Positions 35,037 to 43,371 of a stretch of DNA of 64,000 nt are shown here, piece by piece (position 1 is the stretch's first letter; each line of letters starts with the position of its first letter). The notes beneath the pieces are model-generated. The model did not search any database and had not been told where the DNA came from. It saw nothing but the letters and a program-made list of their open reading frames with translations. This DNA comes from Rhodobacteraceae bacterium M382. GTDB taxonomy: Bacteria > Pseudomonadota > Alphaproteobacteria > Rhodobacterales > Rhodobacteraceae. The translations under genes were made by a program, and so were the position numbers. The stretch lies in NCBI GenBank assembly GCA_025141015.1, contig CP081098.1, positions 3,416,501 through 3,480,500 on the forward strand, read 5' to 3'.

Positions 35037-35678
35037 GTGACCTCTGCCCCTCGCAAATTCAACCGCATCACGCCCGATCAGCGCAAACTGGCCCTGATCG
35101 AGGCCACATTGGCGTTGGTCGGTGAAAAGGGCGTGCAGGGTGCAACTGTGCGGGCCATTGCCGACCGGGCAGACGTCACCCAAGGTTTGATCCGGCATCA
35201 CTTCTCCTCCAAGGAAGAGCTGATTTCTGCCGCTTATGATCACCACATGACGACGTTGACCACGCTGGCGCAGGCCACGGTCGATCCGACAGCAGACACC
35301 GCCCGGAGCAGGTTGGCGGGGTTCGTGCGGGCCACGCTGACCCCACCGGTGGTTGACCAGAGATCGCTGGCGCTGTGGGCTGCATTTCTGAACCGTGTGC
35401 AACAGGACGCGGCCATGCGGGCCATACACCAACGCACGTATATGGTGTTTCGCGACCATCTCGAGGGGCTGATCCACGCCGCCCTGACCGAATCCAACCA
35501 CCCTGCCCCCCAGGATCGGACCCGACGTCTGGCCATCGCTTGCAACGCGGTGCTGGATGGGCTGTGGCTCGAAGGGGGGGCGTTGCCCAACCTGTTTGCA
35601 CCTGATGAACTGTCCGAAATCGGCCTGGCTTCGGTCGGAGCATTGATCAACATTGACCTGAAACAAAAGGCTGAATGA
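35037..35678 (+). CDS. TetR-family regulator coupled to an aminotransferase
   Basis: 213 residues with a GTG start and AGGA just upstream. The helix-turn-helix is VRAIADRADVTQGLIRHHFS, at about 38-57. The C-terminal half resembles the BetI-type ligand domain (LALWAAFLNRVQQDAAM, ACNAVLDGLWLEGG). Its stop overlaps the aminotransferase start (ATGA), so the two are made together. It is the third BetI-like TetR protein in the window, though more distant from the other two. Confidence 0.85.
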   Translation: MTSAPRKFNRITPDQRKLALIEATLALVGEKGVQGATVRAIADRADVTQGLIRHHFSSKEELISAAYDHHMTTLTTLAQATVDPTADTARSRLAGFVRATLTPPVVDQRSLALWAAFLNRVQQDAAMRAIHQRTYMVFRDHLEGLIHAALTESNHPAPQDRTRRLAIACNAVLDGLWLEGGALPNLFAPDELSEIGLASVGALINIDLKQKAE

Positions 35679-36871
35679 ACATGAAAACAGCTGCGATTAC
35701 AGACCGGTTGGCCGGGCTGGGTGGAGCCAAGTGGGACCTGTACCAAAAGGCACGCGATATGGTGGCCAAAGGGGCTGACATCGTCGAAATGACCATTGGC
35801 GAGCCGGATGTCCCCACCCCCGCATCACTGAGCGGTGCGGCGATCACGGCGCTGCAGGCCGGGCGCACCACCTATTCGACAGGCCGGGGGGAAATGGGGC
35901 TGCGTCAGGCATTGGCTGACAGCTATTCCTGCAGCCGCGGGCGGGCTTTTGGCCCCGAAAACATCCTGTGCTTCCCCGGCACCCAGACCGCGCTGTATGC
36001 GGTGATGATGGGCGTCGCGGACCATGGAGACCAGGTTCTGGTGGGTGATCCGATGTATGCCACCTATGAAGGCGTAATCCGCGCAACGGGGGCCGACATG
36101 GTGCCGGTCCCACTGCGCCCCGAGGCCGGTTTCCGGATGCAAGCCGCAGACATTGCCGCCCGTATCACGCCGCGCAGCCGGGCGATCTTTCTCAATACGC
36201 CGCATAACCCCACCGGCGCGATCCTGAGCGCGCAGGACATTGCCGACATCGGTGCGCTGGCTTTGGAACATGATCTCTGGATCATCTCGGACGAGGTCTA
36301 TGAACATCTGGTGTTTGACGGGGCCGGTTTTGCCTCGCCCCTGTCCAATCCGCACCTGGCCGACCGGGTGATTGCGGTGTCGTCGATTTCGAAATCTCAC
36401 GCCGCGCCAGGGTTTCGCAGCGGCTGGTGTGTGGGACCTGCATCCTTTTGTGATGCGCTGTTGCCAGTGTCGGAAACCATGCTGTTCGGCAACCAGCCGT
36501 TCATCGCCGACATGACCGAACAGGCGGTGCGCGCGGGATCCGAGGTCGCCCCGGGCATGTGCGCGCGCTATGCCGCCCGCGCTGCTGCGCTGGCCGACCG
36601 GCTGGCGCGCGACACCTGTCTGACCGTGCACCGCCCGGACGCGGGCATGTTTGCGTTGGTCAATGTGGCCGCCACGGGGCTGGATGGCACAGCCTATGGG
36701 GCCGATCTGCTCGAGACCGGTGGCGTGGCGGTCATGCCGGGGGTGTCCTTTGGCGCGGGGCTGACCGATTGGGTCCGCGTGGCGCTGACCGTTGATGATG
36801 CAAGGTTTGCCACCGCGCTGGACCGCATCGTCGCCCATGCACAGACGCTTCGGACACGCGCGGCGCAGTGA
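35675..36871 (+). CDS. Class I/II aminotransferase (aspartate-aminotransferase-like)
   Basis: 398 residues of PLP fold type I. The N-terminal arm has IVEMTIGEPDVPTP; the substrate-binding region YSTGRGEMGLRQALAD; the cofactor contacts NTPHNPTGAIL (Asn) and IISDEVYEHL (Asp, Tyr). The Schiff-base lysine is in SSISKSHAAPGFRSGW. This is the aspartate/tyrosine/branched-chain group, and the amino donor cannot be told. Co-translated with a TetR gene, so probably inducible rather than housekeeping. Confidence 0.88.
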   Translation: MNMKTAAITDRLAGLGGAKWDLYQKARDMVAKGADIVEMTIGEPDVPTPASLSGAAITALQAGRTTYSTGRGEMGLRQALADSYSCSRGRAFGPENILCFPGTQTALYAVMMGVADHGDQVLVGDPMYATYEGVIRATGADMVPVPLRPEAGFRMQAADIAARITPRSRAIFLNTPHNPTGAILSAQDIADIGALALEHDLWIISDEVYEHLVFDGAGFASPLSNPHLADRVIAVSSISKSHAAPGFRSGWCVGPASFCDALLPVSETMLFGNQPFIADMTEQAVRAGSEVAPGMCARYAARAAALADRLARDTCLTVHRPDAGMFALVNVAATGLDGTAYGADLLETGGVAVMPGVSFGAGLTDWVRVALTVDDARFATALDRIVAHAQTLRTRAAQ

Positions 36872-37010
36872 GACGGAGCTGGCCGCGCCACCTGGCATCG
36901 GCGCTGCCCCACGCCTGAGGCGGCCACAGGTCCCGTCAGCCGGGTTGACACCCTGGCATGACGGGTCCGCCCCCAAGTCGACCGGGGTGACACCTGTGAA
37001 ACCTGACGGT

Positions 37011-38429
37011 TCACTCTGCCACAGCGCAGGCCCCCTGTGGCCGCGCGCCCTCGCTGTAAATCGCCAAACCCAATGCGACCGTCGCCAACCCGGCTGCGAC
37101 CACCAGAGACGTCGAAAACGCATGTGACACATCTGGGACAGCAGCCAGGGAAACATCTCCGGTTCCCAGGACAGTGACAAAAACAGTGGGCATGGCGGAT
37201 GCCCCTGTCATCAGACCCAGGTTGCGCGACAGGCCAAGCAGACCGGAAAGGCGGCCACGCTGATCTGTGTCAGCGTCAACCAGAACGATCGTGTTGTTGG
37301 CAGCAAGAAAAAGCTGAAAGGCCGGTGTCAGCATGACAAGCGCCAAGATGTAGCCCCCTGCTCCGAACATCCGAGGCAGAAACGCCAGGCACAGCAATCC
37401 CAACACCGTCTGCACCAGCCCGATCAGCAGCGCCCGATTTGCACCAATGCGGTCCGTCAATCGTCCCGCCGGAACACCAAAAAGCGCTGCGACAGCAGGG
37501 CCAGTTGCCAGCACAAAACCGATGAGCGCCTCGTTCAACCCCAATGAAAACGCCAGAAAGAACGGCCCAACCACAAGCGTCGACATCATGACGGTACCAA
37601 TCAGCATATTCGTGGCAAAGCCGACGCTGGTTTTTCGATCAGCAAGCAGCTGCATGGATACCAATGGCGCAGACGTTCGCATTTCGACAATCACGAACAG
37701 GATAAACCCTGCGACGGAAGCCGCACACAACACAATCGGGTGCAGCGGGATACCAGAGACACCGCCGCTCGTCGCCAGCGCAAAGGCGGCAAGCGCAAAC
37801 ACAAGCACAAATGTTCCCGGCACATCCAGGTCCTTGAGCGCAGGCGCACTCCGTTTTGAGTTCCGAGGAATTGCCGTGGCACACAGAACAAGCGCAAGGG
37901 CCCCAAACCCTGCAAGCGCCCAAAAGCTCATCCGCCAATCGCCCCAGGCCAGCAACACCCCCCCAAGTGATGGGCCAAGGGCCGTGCCCAGGGCAGAGGT
38001 CGTGCCGAGAAGCCCCATCGCCGTGCCCAGCCGGTCTGTCGAGACGTGATCGCGGGCCATCGACATCGGCAACGCAATCAGAACGCCGCCCCCCGCCCCC
38101 TGCAGCGCCCGCCCGGCGATCAACACGTTCAAATTCGGCGCAGCCGCACACAGAATTGACGCGCCGACAAAACCAACAAGGCCAGCTGTCAGAACGCGCC
38201 GATGACCATAAAGATCGCCCAACCGCCCGGCCGGGACCACGGCAATGGTAGCGAACATGAGATAGATCAAAACCACCCATTTGACGTCTGACACCGTGGC
38301 CGAGAAGACCAGAGTCAGTTTGGGAAGCAGGACAGACGCAATACTCACCCCCAGAGAGGCGGCCATTGCCGCTGCGGCAAGCGCAACCAGAATGGAGGTG
38401 GATGTCGGGGTCGGCTGGGTTTTGATCAT
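37011..38429 (-). CDS. MFS multidrug-type transporter (DHA2 branch)
   Basis: 472 residues from the ATG at 38429, preceded by AAGAGA; the frame to 38447 overlaps the MerR promoter. There are about fourteen hydrophobic segments. The MFS loop GRLGDLYGHRRVLTAG is at about 70-85, and the motif-C-like segment GTTSALGTALGPSLGGVLL at about 140. It is controlled by a MerR-type promoter with a 19-base spacer, and the MerR gene diverges. Export of a drug or redox-active compound is likely. Confidence 0.88.
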   Translation of the reverse strand: MIKTQPTPTSTSILVALAAAAMAASLGVSIASVLLPKLTLVFSATVSDVKWVVLIYLMFATIAVVPAGRLGDLYGHRRVLTAGLVGFVGASILCAAAPNLNVLIAGRALQGAGGGVLIALPMSMARDHVSTDRLGTAMGLLGTTSALGTALGPSLGGVLLAWGDWRMSFWALAGFGALALVLCATAIPRNSKRSAPALKDLDVPGTFVLVFALAAFALATSGGVSGIPLHPIVLCAASVAGFILFVIVEMRTSAPLVSMQLLADRKTSVGFATNMLIGTVMMSTLVVGPFFLAFSLGLNEALIGFVLATGPAVAALFGVPAGRLTDRIGANRALLIGLVQTVLGLLCLAFLPRMFGAGGYILALVMLTPAFQLFLAANNTIVLVDADTDQRGRLSGLLGLSRNLGLMTGASAMPTVFVTVLGTGDVSLAAVPDVSHAFSTSLVVAAGLATVALGLAIYSEGARPQGACAVAE

Positions 38430-38464
38430 GGTGGTGTCTCTTGTCATAGCTACAGTTGACGACT

Positions 38465-38495
38465 ACCCTGCCACTTCAAGCCAACTTGAGGTCAA
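38465..38495 (-). promoter_or_regulatory. MerR-type promoter with a near-SoxR box
   Basis: On the minus strand TTGACC (38495-38490) and CAGGGT (38470-38465) are 19 bases apart, the long spacer that MerR activators correct. The spacer and -35 contain CCTCAAG-TTGG-CTTGAAG (38491-38474). This agrees with the E. coli SoxR box CCTCAAGTTAACTTGAGG at 15 of 18 positions. It serves the MFS gene; the MerR start is only six bases from the box on the other side. Confidence 0.75.
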
Positions 38496-38497
38496 CC

Positions 38498-38908
38498 ATG
38501 GAAGTTCTAGATATTGGTGTTTTGTCGGAACAAAGCGGCGTCCCCCCCTCCACGCTGCGGTATTACGAGGAAATCGGCCTGATTCAATCCGTGGGACGGC
38601 GGGGGCTGCGTCGGCAGTTCGAAAGATTGACGGTCACGCAACTCGCCCTGATTTCATTGGGGAAAATGGCCGGATTTTCGCTCGAAGACATCAAGGGCAT
38701 GTTCGCCAAGGACGGCACCCCGCAATTGCCGCGTGCCGAACTGCACCTTCGCGCAGATATGCTGGATGTGCAGATTCGCGGACTGTCCAGACTGCGCGAC
38801 GCGATGCGACACGTCGCGGATTGTCCGGCAGAAACTCATCTGGACTGCCCAAAATTCCAACACCTCATGAAATTTGCGGCGCGCTCTGCCAATACACAAA
38901 AGCGATGA
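38498..38908 (+). CDS. MerR-family regulator without the SoxR iron-sulfur motif
   Basis: 136 residues from the ATG at 38498 (MEVLDIGVLSEQSGVPPSTL); the frame from 38456 would cover the operator. The winged helix includes LRYYEEIGLI and RRGLRRQFERLTVTQLALI. A dimerisation helix follows. The C-terminal part has DCPAETHLDCPKFQHLM, two cysteines nine residues apart, in place of the SoxR CxxCxC cluster site. The gene starts six bases from the operator, so its mRNA may be leaderless or autoregulated. The effector is unknown; thiol or metal sensing is possible. Confidence 0.87.
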   Translation: MEVLDIGVLSEQSGVPPSTLRYYEEIGLIQSVGRRGLRRQFERLTVTQLALISLGKMAGFSLEDIKGMFAKDGTPQLPRAELHLRADMLDVQIRGLSRLRDAMRHVADCPAETHLDCPKFQHLMKFAARSANTQKR

Positions 38909-39077
38909 TATTTGCGGTCGCCGACACGGTATCGCAAGGGGCGGGATGATGCATGCATCACCCCAGTCCCCGCCGCCCAGCACCCTGTCCCCGGTGCCCC
39001 GGTTTCCCCGGCTTGGCCACGCCTGCCGGGGTTCCGCGCTGACCCAGGCCCCATGAGCCGCGGATCATGCCCCCAAC

Positions 39078-40004
39078 CTAGGCTTTGGGTTCTTTTGCGA
39101 TCACTGTCGTTACAGTCCGCGTCGTCCGGCTTCGGGTGATTGCTATCGCGCCCAACACCAAAACACAGGCGACAATCTGGGGCGTCGTGATCGCTTCGCC
39201 AAATGCAAAAAAACCAACCGCAAACATGGTCGGGAGCTCAATGCTCCCGATGACCGCAGTCTGCGACGCACCAATCAATGGCGAACAGATTGTGTAGATG
39301 AGCTGTGGAACAAGCGCCGTGACCAGACCAATTCCGGCGATCAAAATCCAGTCGGCCTGTCCGCTCGGGAGCAGCACAGACGCATCGGCAGTTGCCATCA
39401 GCGGCAAGAGCCCAATAACCGACCCCAGAGAAACCGACGCAATGCGTGCCAGCGGCGCGATACGGGACAGCCTGTAGACCAGAACACATATGCCAAAGCC
39501 AAAGCCCAAAGGGGCCGCCAGTGACATCAAAAGCGTGGGGATTTGCTGTATCGGAACCGATGCCGGCGACCCAGCTATGAGTGCCGCGACCACAATAAGA
39601 CCCGAAGCCAGCAGAGCGCGCCGCGTCGGGGCATCGCTGAACAAGACCCAGGCAATGATCAATGTGAAAACCGGATAGGTCATATACAGCACGCCCACTG
39701 TCGATGCCGGCAATGTCTTTATCGCCGTAACATATCCGATCCATCCCAGACCCATTACCGCCCCGGCCGAAAGCCCCCAAAACACCTCGCGCCACGCCCT
39801 GCGGTGCACAATCAGAACAGGAAAGAGCAGAACCGCCGCAACAATATAGCGATAGAATGCGACGGCATAGGGTGCGACCCCCTGTTCGGTCAGCCCCCGG
39901 CTGAAATAGGGAACCAGTCCGAAACAGATTGACGCGACAAGCACACCGCCCCCCGCAAGAGCATAGGAAACAGAGGGGCGTGTCTGTGTCGAACGTGTCG
40001 TCAT
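39078..40004 (-). CDS. EamA-family (DMT) transporter
   Basis: 308 residues with ten hydrophobic segments in two repeats (YAVAFYRYIVAAVLLFPVLIV; VLYMTYPVFTLIIAWVLFSD; IGASQTAVIGSIELPTMFAV). The third EamA protein of the window. It is monocistronic on the minus strand and converges with the MerR gene. Substrate unknown. Confidence 0.85.
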   Translation of the reverse strand: MTTRSTQTRPSVSYALAGGGVLVASICFGLVPYFSRGLTEQGVAPYAVAFYRYIVAAVLLFPVLIVHRRAWREVFWGLSAGAVMGLGWIGYVTAIKTLPASTVGVLYMTYPVFTLIIAWVLFSDAPTRRALLASGLIVVAALIAGSPASVPIQQIPTLLMSLAAPLGFGFGICVLVYRLSRIAPLARIASVSLGSVIGLLPLMATADASVLLPSGQADWILIAGIGLVTALVPQLIYTICSPLIGASQTAVIGSIELPTMFAVGFFAFGEAITTPQIVACVLVLGAIAITRSRTTRTVTTVIAKEPKA

Positions 40005-40132
40005 GTCCCAGCCCTAACACGGGTCCGCACATACCAAAGCAGAAAACATGACCGGCGGGGTTCGTCCCGCAAAATGAATCTTTCGAACCGTTGCCACCTG
40101 GCGGGTCTCTGGCCGCATTGCATTGATGTATC

Positions 40133-40168
40133 GACCAATCAGAGGACGGGCGCTTTCGCTGATTGGTC
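40133..40168 (-). terminator. Inverted repeat at the end of the nine-gene operon
   Basis: GACCAATCAG (40133-40142) and CTGATTGGTC (40159-40168) are perfect ten-base arms with a 16-base loop, starting six bases after the tcuB stop on the minus strand. No T-run follows, so it could be a Rho-assisted terminator or an end-protecting hairpin. Confidence 0.5.
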
Positions 40169-40174
40169 ACTTGG

Positions 40175-41263
40175 TCATTTCTGTTGGGCGTCGCGCACCA
40201 GCGCGGCCAGGCGATAAAAGCCGTGCACCATCTTGGAAAATGGCATCAGCAGAAAGAACGCCAAAACCGTGCCCAGATGCAGGGCCAACAACAGCGGTAC
40301 GGCAGCGGTGCCAGTGGCTGCGTACAGCACCAAACCCGTCACCGCGACGACGAACAATAGCAGGATAAACGCCATTTCACCACCCCAGACCCGCGTATCC
40401 CCCAGCGACCTGTCGCCCTTGGGTTTCAACCAGGCGAGTTTGGCCGTGCCCAGTGTCAGCAAGACACCGCCTGTGATCCCCAGCAGCTTGGGCAGGGAGA
40501 GCAGATCATAGGGCGCAGGCAGGTCAAAAACATAATGCATCACTGTCGCCGTTGATGTCGCCGCAAAGCACAACAAAAACCCCCACATGGTCAGCTGGTG
40601 CCCGATCCGGCGCAGGTGAGTGAACCGGTCCTCGTCTTCGAAATTGCAGCCCTCGCCATGTCCGCCAGAGAGGTTCTTCAACCGCGCAGCATCCCCAAAG
40701 GCCTGTGTCAGCGCGCCCAGCGTTACTTTTTGTCCGCCGATATGCGCCCAATAGCGGCGCAGGCTGATCCCGATCGACAGGACCGGAAACAGGAAGGCGG
40801 GGACAAAAATCGCCACCATCGCATTGTGGCTGAGGGTGGCATAAAACCCGTCTCCCCCCGCCGATCCGATGGCCTGCACAGCCAGCAACAACGCCATGAA
40901 GCCCACAATCACGGCACATGCAATCGCCACGCCAGAGCGGTGAAAGGCCTGTCCCGCGCCACGAGGCCAGGCGTGATCCTGCCAGCTGTCTTGACGCACC
41001 TGCGCCAACACACCGGGCAGGTTCAGCGCAAATTCATGGGGTTCGGTGTACTGACAGGCGTAATAACACCCCCGACAGTTGTGGCACAGGTTGGCCAGCT
41101 GCGAGATGTCACCATCGCCAAAGGTCTTTTGTTTGGTGATCGCCGGGAACACCGCGCAATAGCCTTCGCAATAACGGCAGGCATTGCAGATTTCGATCTG
41201 GCGGCGGGCCTCGTCGATGGGGTTCAGGGTTTCGAACGCCTGAGGTGTTTGTTCAATGGACAT
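40175..41263 (-). CDS. tcuB: TcuB-like membrane iron-sulfur/heme protein
   Basis: 362 residues from the ATG at 41263, with GGAGG upstream, overlapping tcuA by 11 bases. The N-terminal part has two 4Fe-4S motifs, EICNACRYCEGYCAVFP (about 20-36) and CHNCRGCYYACQYTEPHEF (about 58-76). Five to six hydrophobic segments follow with several histidines (HAMVAIF, ALHLGTVLAFF) that could bind heme. In tricarballylate utilisation TcuB reoxidises the flavin of TcuA and passes electrons to the quinone pool. Here it is the last gene of the nine-gene operon. Confidence 0.9.
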   Translation of the reverse strand: MSIEQTPQAFETLNPIDEARRQIEICNACRYCEGYCAVFPAITKQKTFGDGDISQLANLCHNCRGCYYACQYTEPHEFALNLPGVLAQVRQDSWQDHAWPRGAGQAFHRSGVAIACAVIVGFMALLLAVQAIGSAGGDGFYATLSHNAMVAIFVPAFLFPVLSIGISLRRYWAHIGGQKVTLGALTQAFGDAARLKNLSGGHGEGCNFEDEDRFTHLRRIGHQLTMWGFLLCFAATSTATVMHYVFDLPAPYDLLSLPKLLGITGGVLLTLGTAKLAWLKPKGDRSLGDTRVWGGEMAFILLLFVVAVTGLVLYAATGTAAVPLLLALHLGTVLAFFLLMPFSKMVHGFYRLAALVRDAQQK

Positions 41264-42638
41264 AGGCGGCGGCCTCCTTGCCTGCGATGCGGCCAAAAAC
41301 GGTGCCGATGGTCATGCCGAACCCGGCCAAATAGCCCTGACCCAGGATCGACCCGGCCATGGTTTCGCCGGCAGCCCACAGGTTTTGGACTGGGCCTGTG
41401 GCTCCTTGGACCTGGGCCTGTGCGTCGACCTTGAACCCGAGATAGGTAAAGGTCACACCGGGGCGCAGGGAATAGCCATAGAATGGCGGGTCGACGATGG
41501 GTCGGGCCCAGTTGGTCTTGGGTGGGTCCAATCCTTCGGTCGCCACCCCGTCCAATTCGGTCGGTTTGAAATCACCGTTTTGGCAGGCGGCGTTGAATTC
41601 AGCAATGGTGGCGGCCACCGCATCCGGCTCCAGCCCCAGTTTCACTGCCAACTCGGGGATCGTGTCGGCCGTCACCGGCGGGAACACAGACGGCATGAAC
41701 AGGTCGCGCGATTTTGAATCGATGATCGAATAGGCCACCTGATCGTCTTGGGCAGCCACCAACCGTCCCCAGATCGCATAGCGTTTGGGCCAAACGTCTT
41801 CGCCTTCGTTATAGAACCGCTGACCATGGGTGTTGACCACCACGGAAAATGGCACACAGTCCAACCGGGTCACGATGCCGCCGTCGAATTTGGGGGCGCG
41901 CCCGTCAATGGCAACCGCATGGCATTGGGTCGGATCCCCAATGGATTGCACCCCCTGATCCAGCAGGTCAAACAACACATCACCACGGTTATAGGGCGTG
42001 CCGCGGATCAGGAAGTTTTCAGCCTCGGGTCCCCAGGCCGCAACCAACCGTTCGATATTGCCCTGAAACCCACCCGAGGCCACGACCACTGCGCGCGGGG
42101 TCAGGCTGTGTGCAGTGCCGTGTTGGGTGAAATCGACCCGCGTGATGCGGTCGCCCTCCAGCTCCAAATGGTTGACATGGGCATCATACAGCACTTCGAC
42201 GCCCAGCGCCGCAGCGGTGCGGTAATAGGCATTCACCAGTGCTTTGCCGCCACCCAGAAAAAACGCATTGGTGCGCGACAGGCTGAGCGTACCTGACAGC
42301 GACGGCTGAAACCGCACCCCATGCGCCTCCATCCACGGCTGGCTCTCCTGGCTGCCGCGAATGGCGATGCGGGCCAGGTTCTCGTCGGTGTTGCCCTTGG
42401 TGACCAACAGCAGGTCGTTGTAATATTCGTCTTCGCCGTAGCTGCCGGTCAGCACCGACAGCGGGCCATCATGCATACAGCGGAAATTGCGGGTGTGGCG
42501 CGAATTGCCGCCGCGATACTCCTTGGGCGCGCCTTCAAGGATCAGCACCCGCGCACCTGCTTCGGCAGCCGTGATTGCCGCGCACAAGGCAGCATTGCCG
42601 CCCCCGACAATCACAATATCGGGCGTTTTATTGGTCAT
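41253..42638 (-). CDS. tcuA: TcuA-like FAD-dependent dehydrogenase
   Basis: 461 residues from the ATG at 42638 (MTNKTPDIVIVGGGNAALCA); the frame to 42743 lies inside the aldolase gene. FAD loop GGGNAA at about 12-17, then LEGAPKEYRGGNSRHTRNFR, and near the end WAAGETMAGSILGQGYLAGFG. It belongs to the fumarate-reductase/succinate-dehydrogenase flavoprotein type. TcuA proper oxidises tricarballylate to cis-aconitate; the TcuC transporter and TcuR regulator are not here, so the substrate may be a different carboxylate. Confidence 0.88.
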   Translation of the reverse strand: MTNKTPDIVIVGGGNAALCAAITAAEAGARVLILEGAPKEYRGGNSRHTRNFRCMHDGPLSVLTGSYGEDEYYNDLLLVTKGNTDENLARIAIRGSQESQPWMEAHGVRFQPSLSGTLSLSRTNAFFLGGGKALVNAYYRTAAALGVEVLYDAHVNHLELEGDRITRVDFTQHGTAHSLTPRAVVVASGGFQGNIERLVAAWGPEAENFLIRGTPYNRGDVLFDLLDQGVQSIGDPTQCHAVAIDGRAPKFDGGIVTRLDCVPFSVVVNTHGQRFYNEGEDVWPKRYAIWGRLVAAQDDQVAYSIIDSKSRDLFMPSVFPPVTADTIPELAVKLGLEPDAVAATIAEFNAACQNGDFKPTELDGVATEGLDPPKTNWARPIVDPPFYGYSLRPGVTFTYLGFKVDAQAQVQGATGPVQNLWAAGETMAGSILGQGYLAGFGMTIGTVFGRIAGKEAAAYVH

Positions 42639-43368
42639 ATTCAGGGTGCTCTCTGTCCAGGCGCCGCAACAGGGCGGGCCATTCTTTCCATCCGTGCGGA
42701 CCGTTTTCCGGCGCGCCCCATTGCAGCAGCGGGTCAAGCGCATCAGGCGAAATCAGAATCGGGTCATCCGTCGCCGCCATCACATCCACCTGTATCTTGC
42801 ACGATGCTTCGAGGTGATAGTGATACATGAACACCTCTGCCGCCGTCCGGCCCAGCGTCAGCAAACCGTGGTTCTGCAACAGCATCGTATAATTCTGCCC
42901 CAGATCCGCCGCGAGCGCCGCGCCTTCATCCGCCACGGCGGTGCTGTCCTGAAACGGGTGTGTCGCCAACGTCCCCAGAACAAATCCCGAATGCTGCGAA
43001 ATCGGCAATAATCCCTGTGGCATCGCCGACACGGCAATCCCGGCGCGCGTATGGCTGTGCAATACAAAGTTGACGTTCGGGCGGGCCTGCAAGACCGCCG
43101 AATGGATCTCGTGCCCAGCCCGGTTGAGCACCCGCCCCGGTGTCAGCATCCGACCATCAAAGCTGATCTCACACAGCGACGACGCGGTGATTTCATCGAA
43201 CAGTTCGTCGTGGGCGTTCATCAGATAGGCATCATCACGCCCCGGAATCCGGGCCGAAATATGCGTGCTGGTCAGATCGGTCCACCCATAGAGGTGACAC
43301 AAACGGTAAAGGGCCGCCAATTGCTGGCGGGCCTCTTGTTCGTTTGTGGGGCGCGGGCAGGTGCTCAT
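42628..43368 (-). CDS. Class II aldolase/adducin-family protein
   Basis: 246 residues. Zinc-ligand motif VLHSHTRAGIAVSA near 105 gives two histidines, and LLQNHGLLTLGRTAAEVFMYHYHLE near 165 gives the third. These are characteristic of the class II aldolase/adducin fold. Members cleave phosphorylated sugars or hydroxy acids, or decarboxylate keto acids. The gene is three bases after the ThDP enzyme gene and overlaps tcuA by 11 bases, so it is part of the same pathway. Confidence 0.85.
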   Translation of the reverse strand: MSTCPRPTNEQEARQQLAALYRLCHLYGWTDLTSTHISARIPGRDDAYLMNAHDELFDEITASSLCEISFDGRMLTPGRVLNRAGHEIHSAVLQARPNVNFVLHSHTRAGIAVSAMPQGLLPISQHSGFVLGTLATHPFQDSTAVADEGAALAADLGQNYTMLLQNHGLLTLGRTAAEVFMYHYHLEASCKIQVDVMAATDDPILISPDALDPLLQWGAPENGPHGWKEWPALLRRLDREHPEYDQ

Positions 43369-43371
43369 GCT

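Noticed and set aside
38498-38908. Calling the MerR protein SoxR because of its operator
   Set aside because: The four-cysteine CxxCxC-type cluster site of SoxR is absent.
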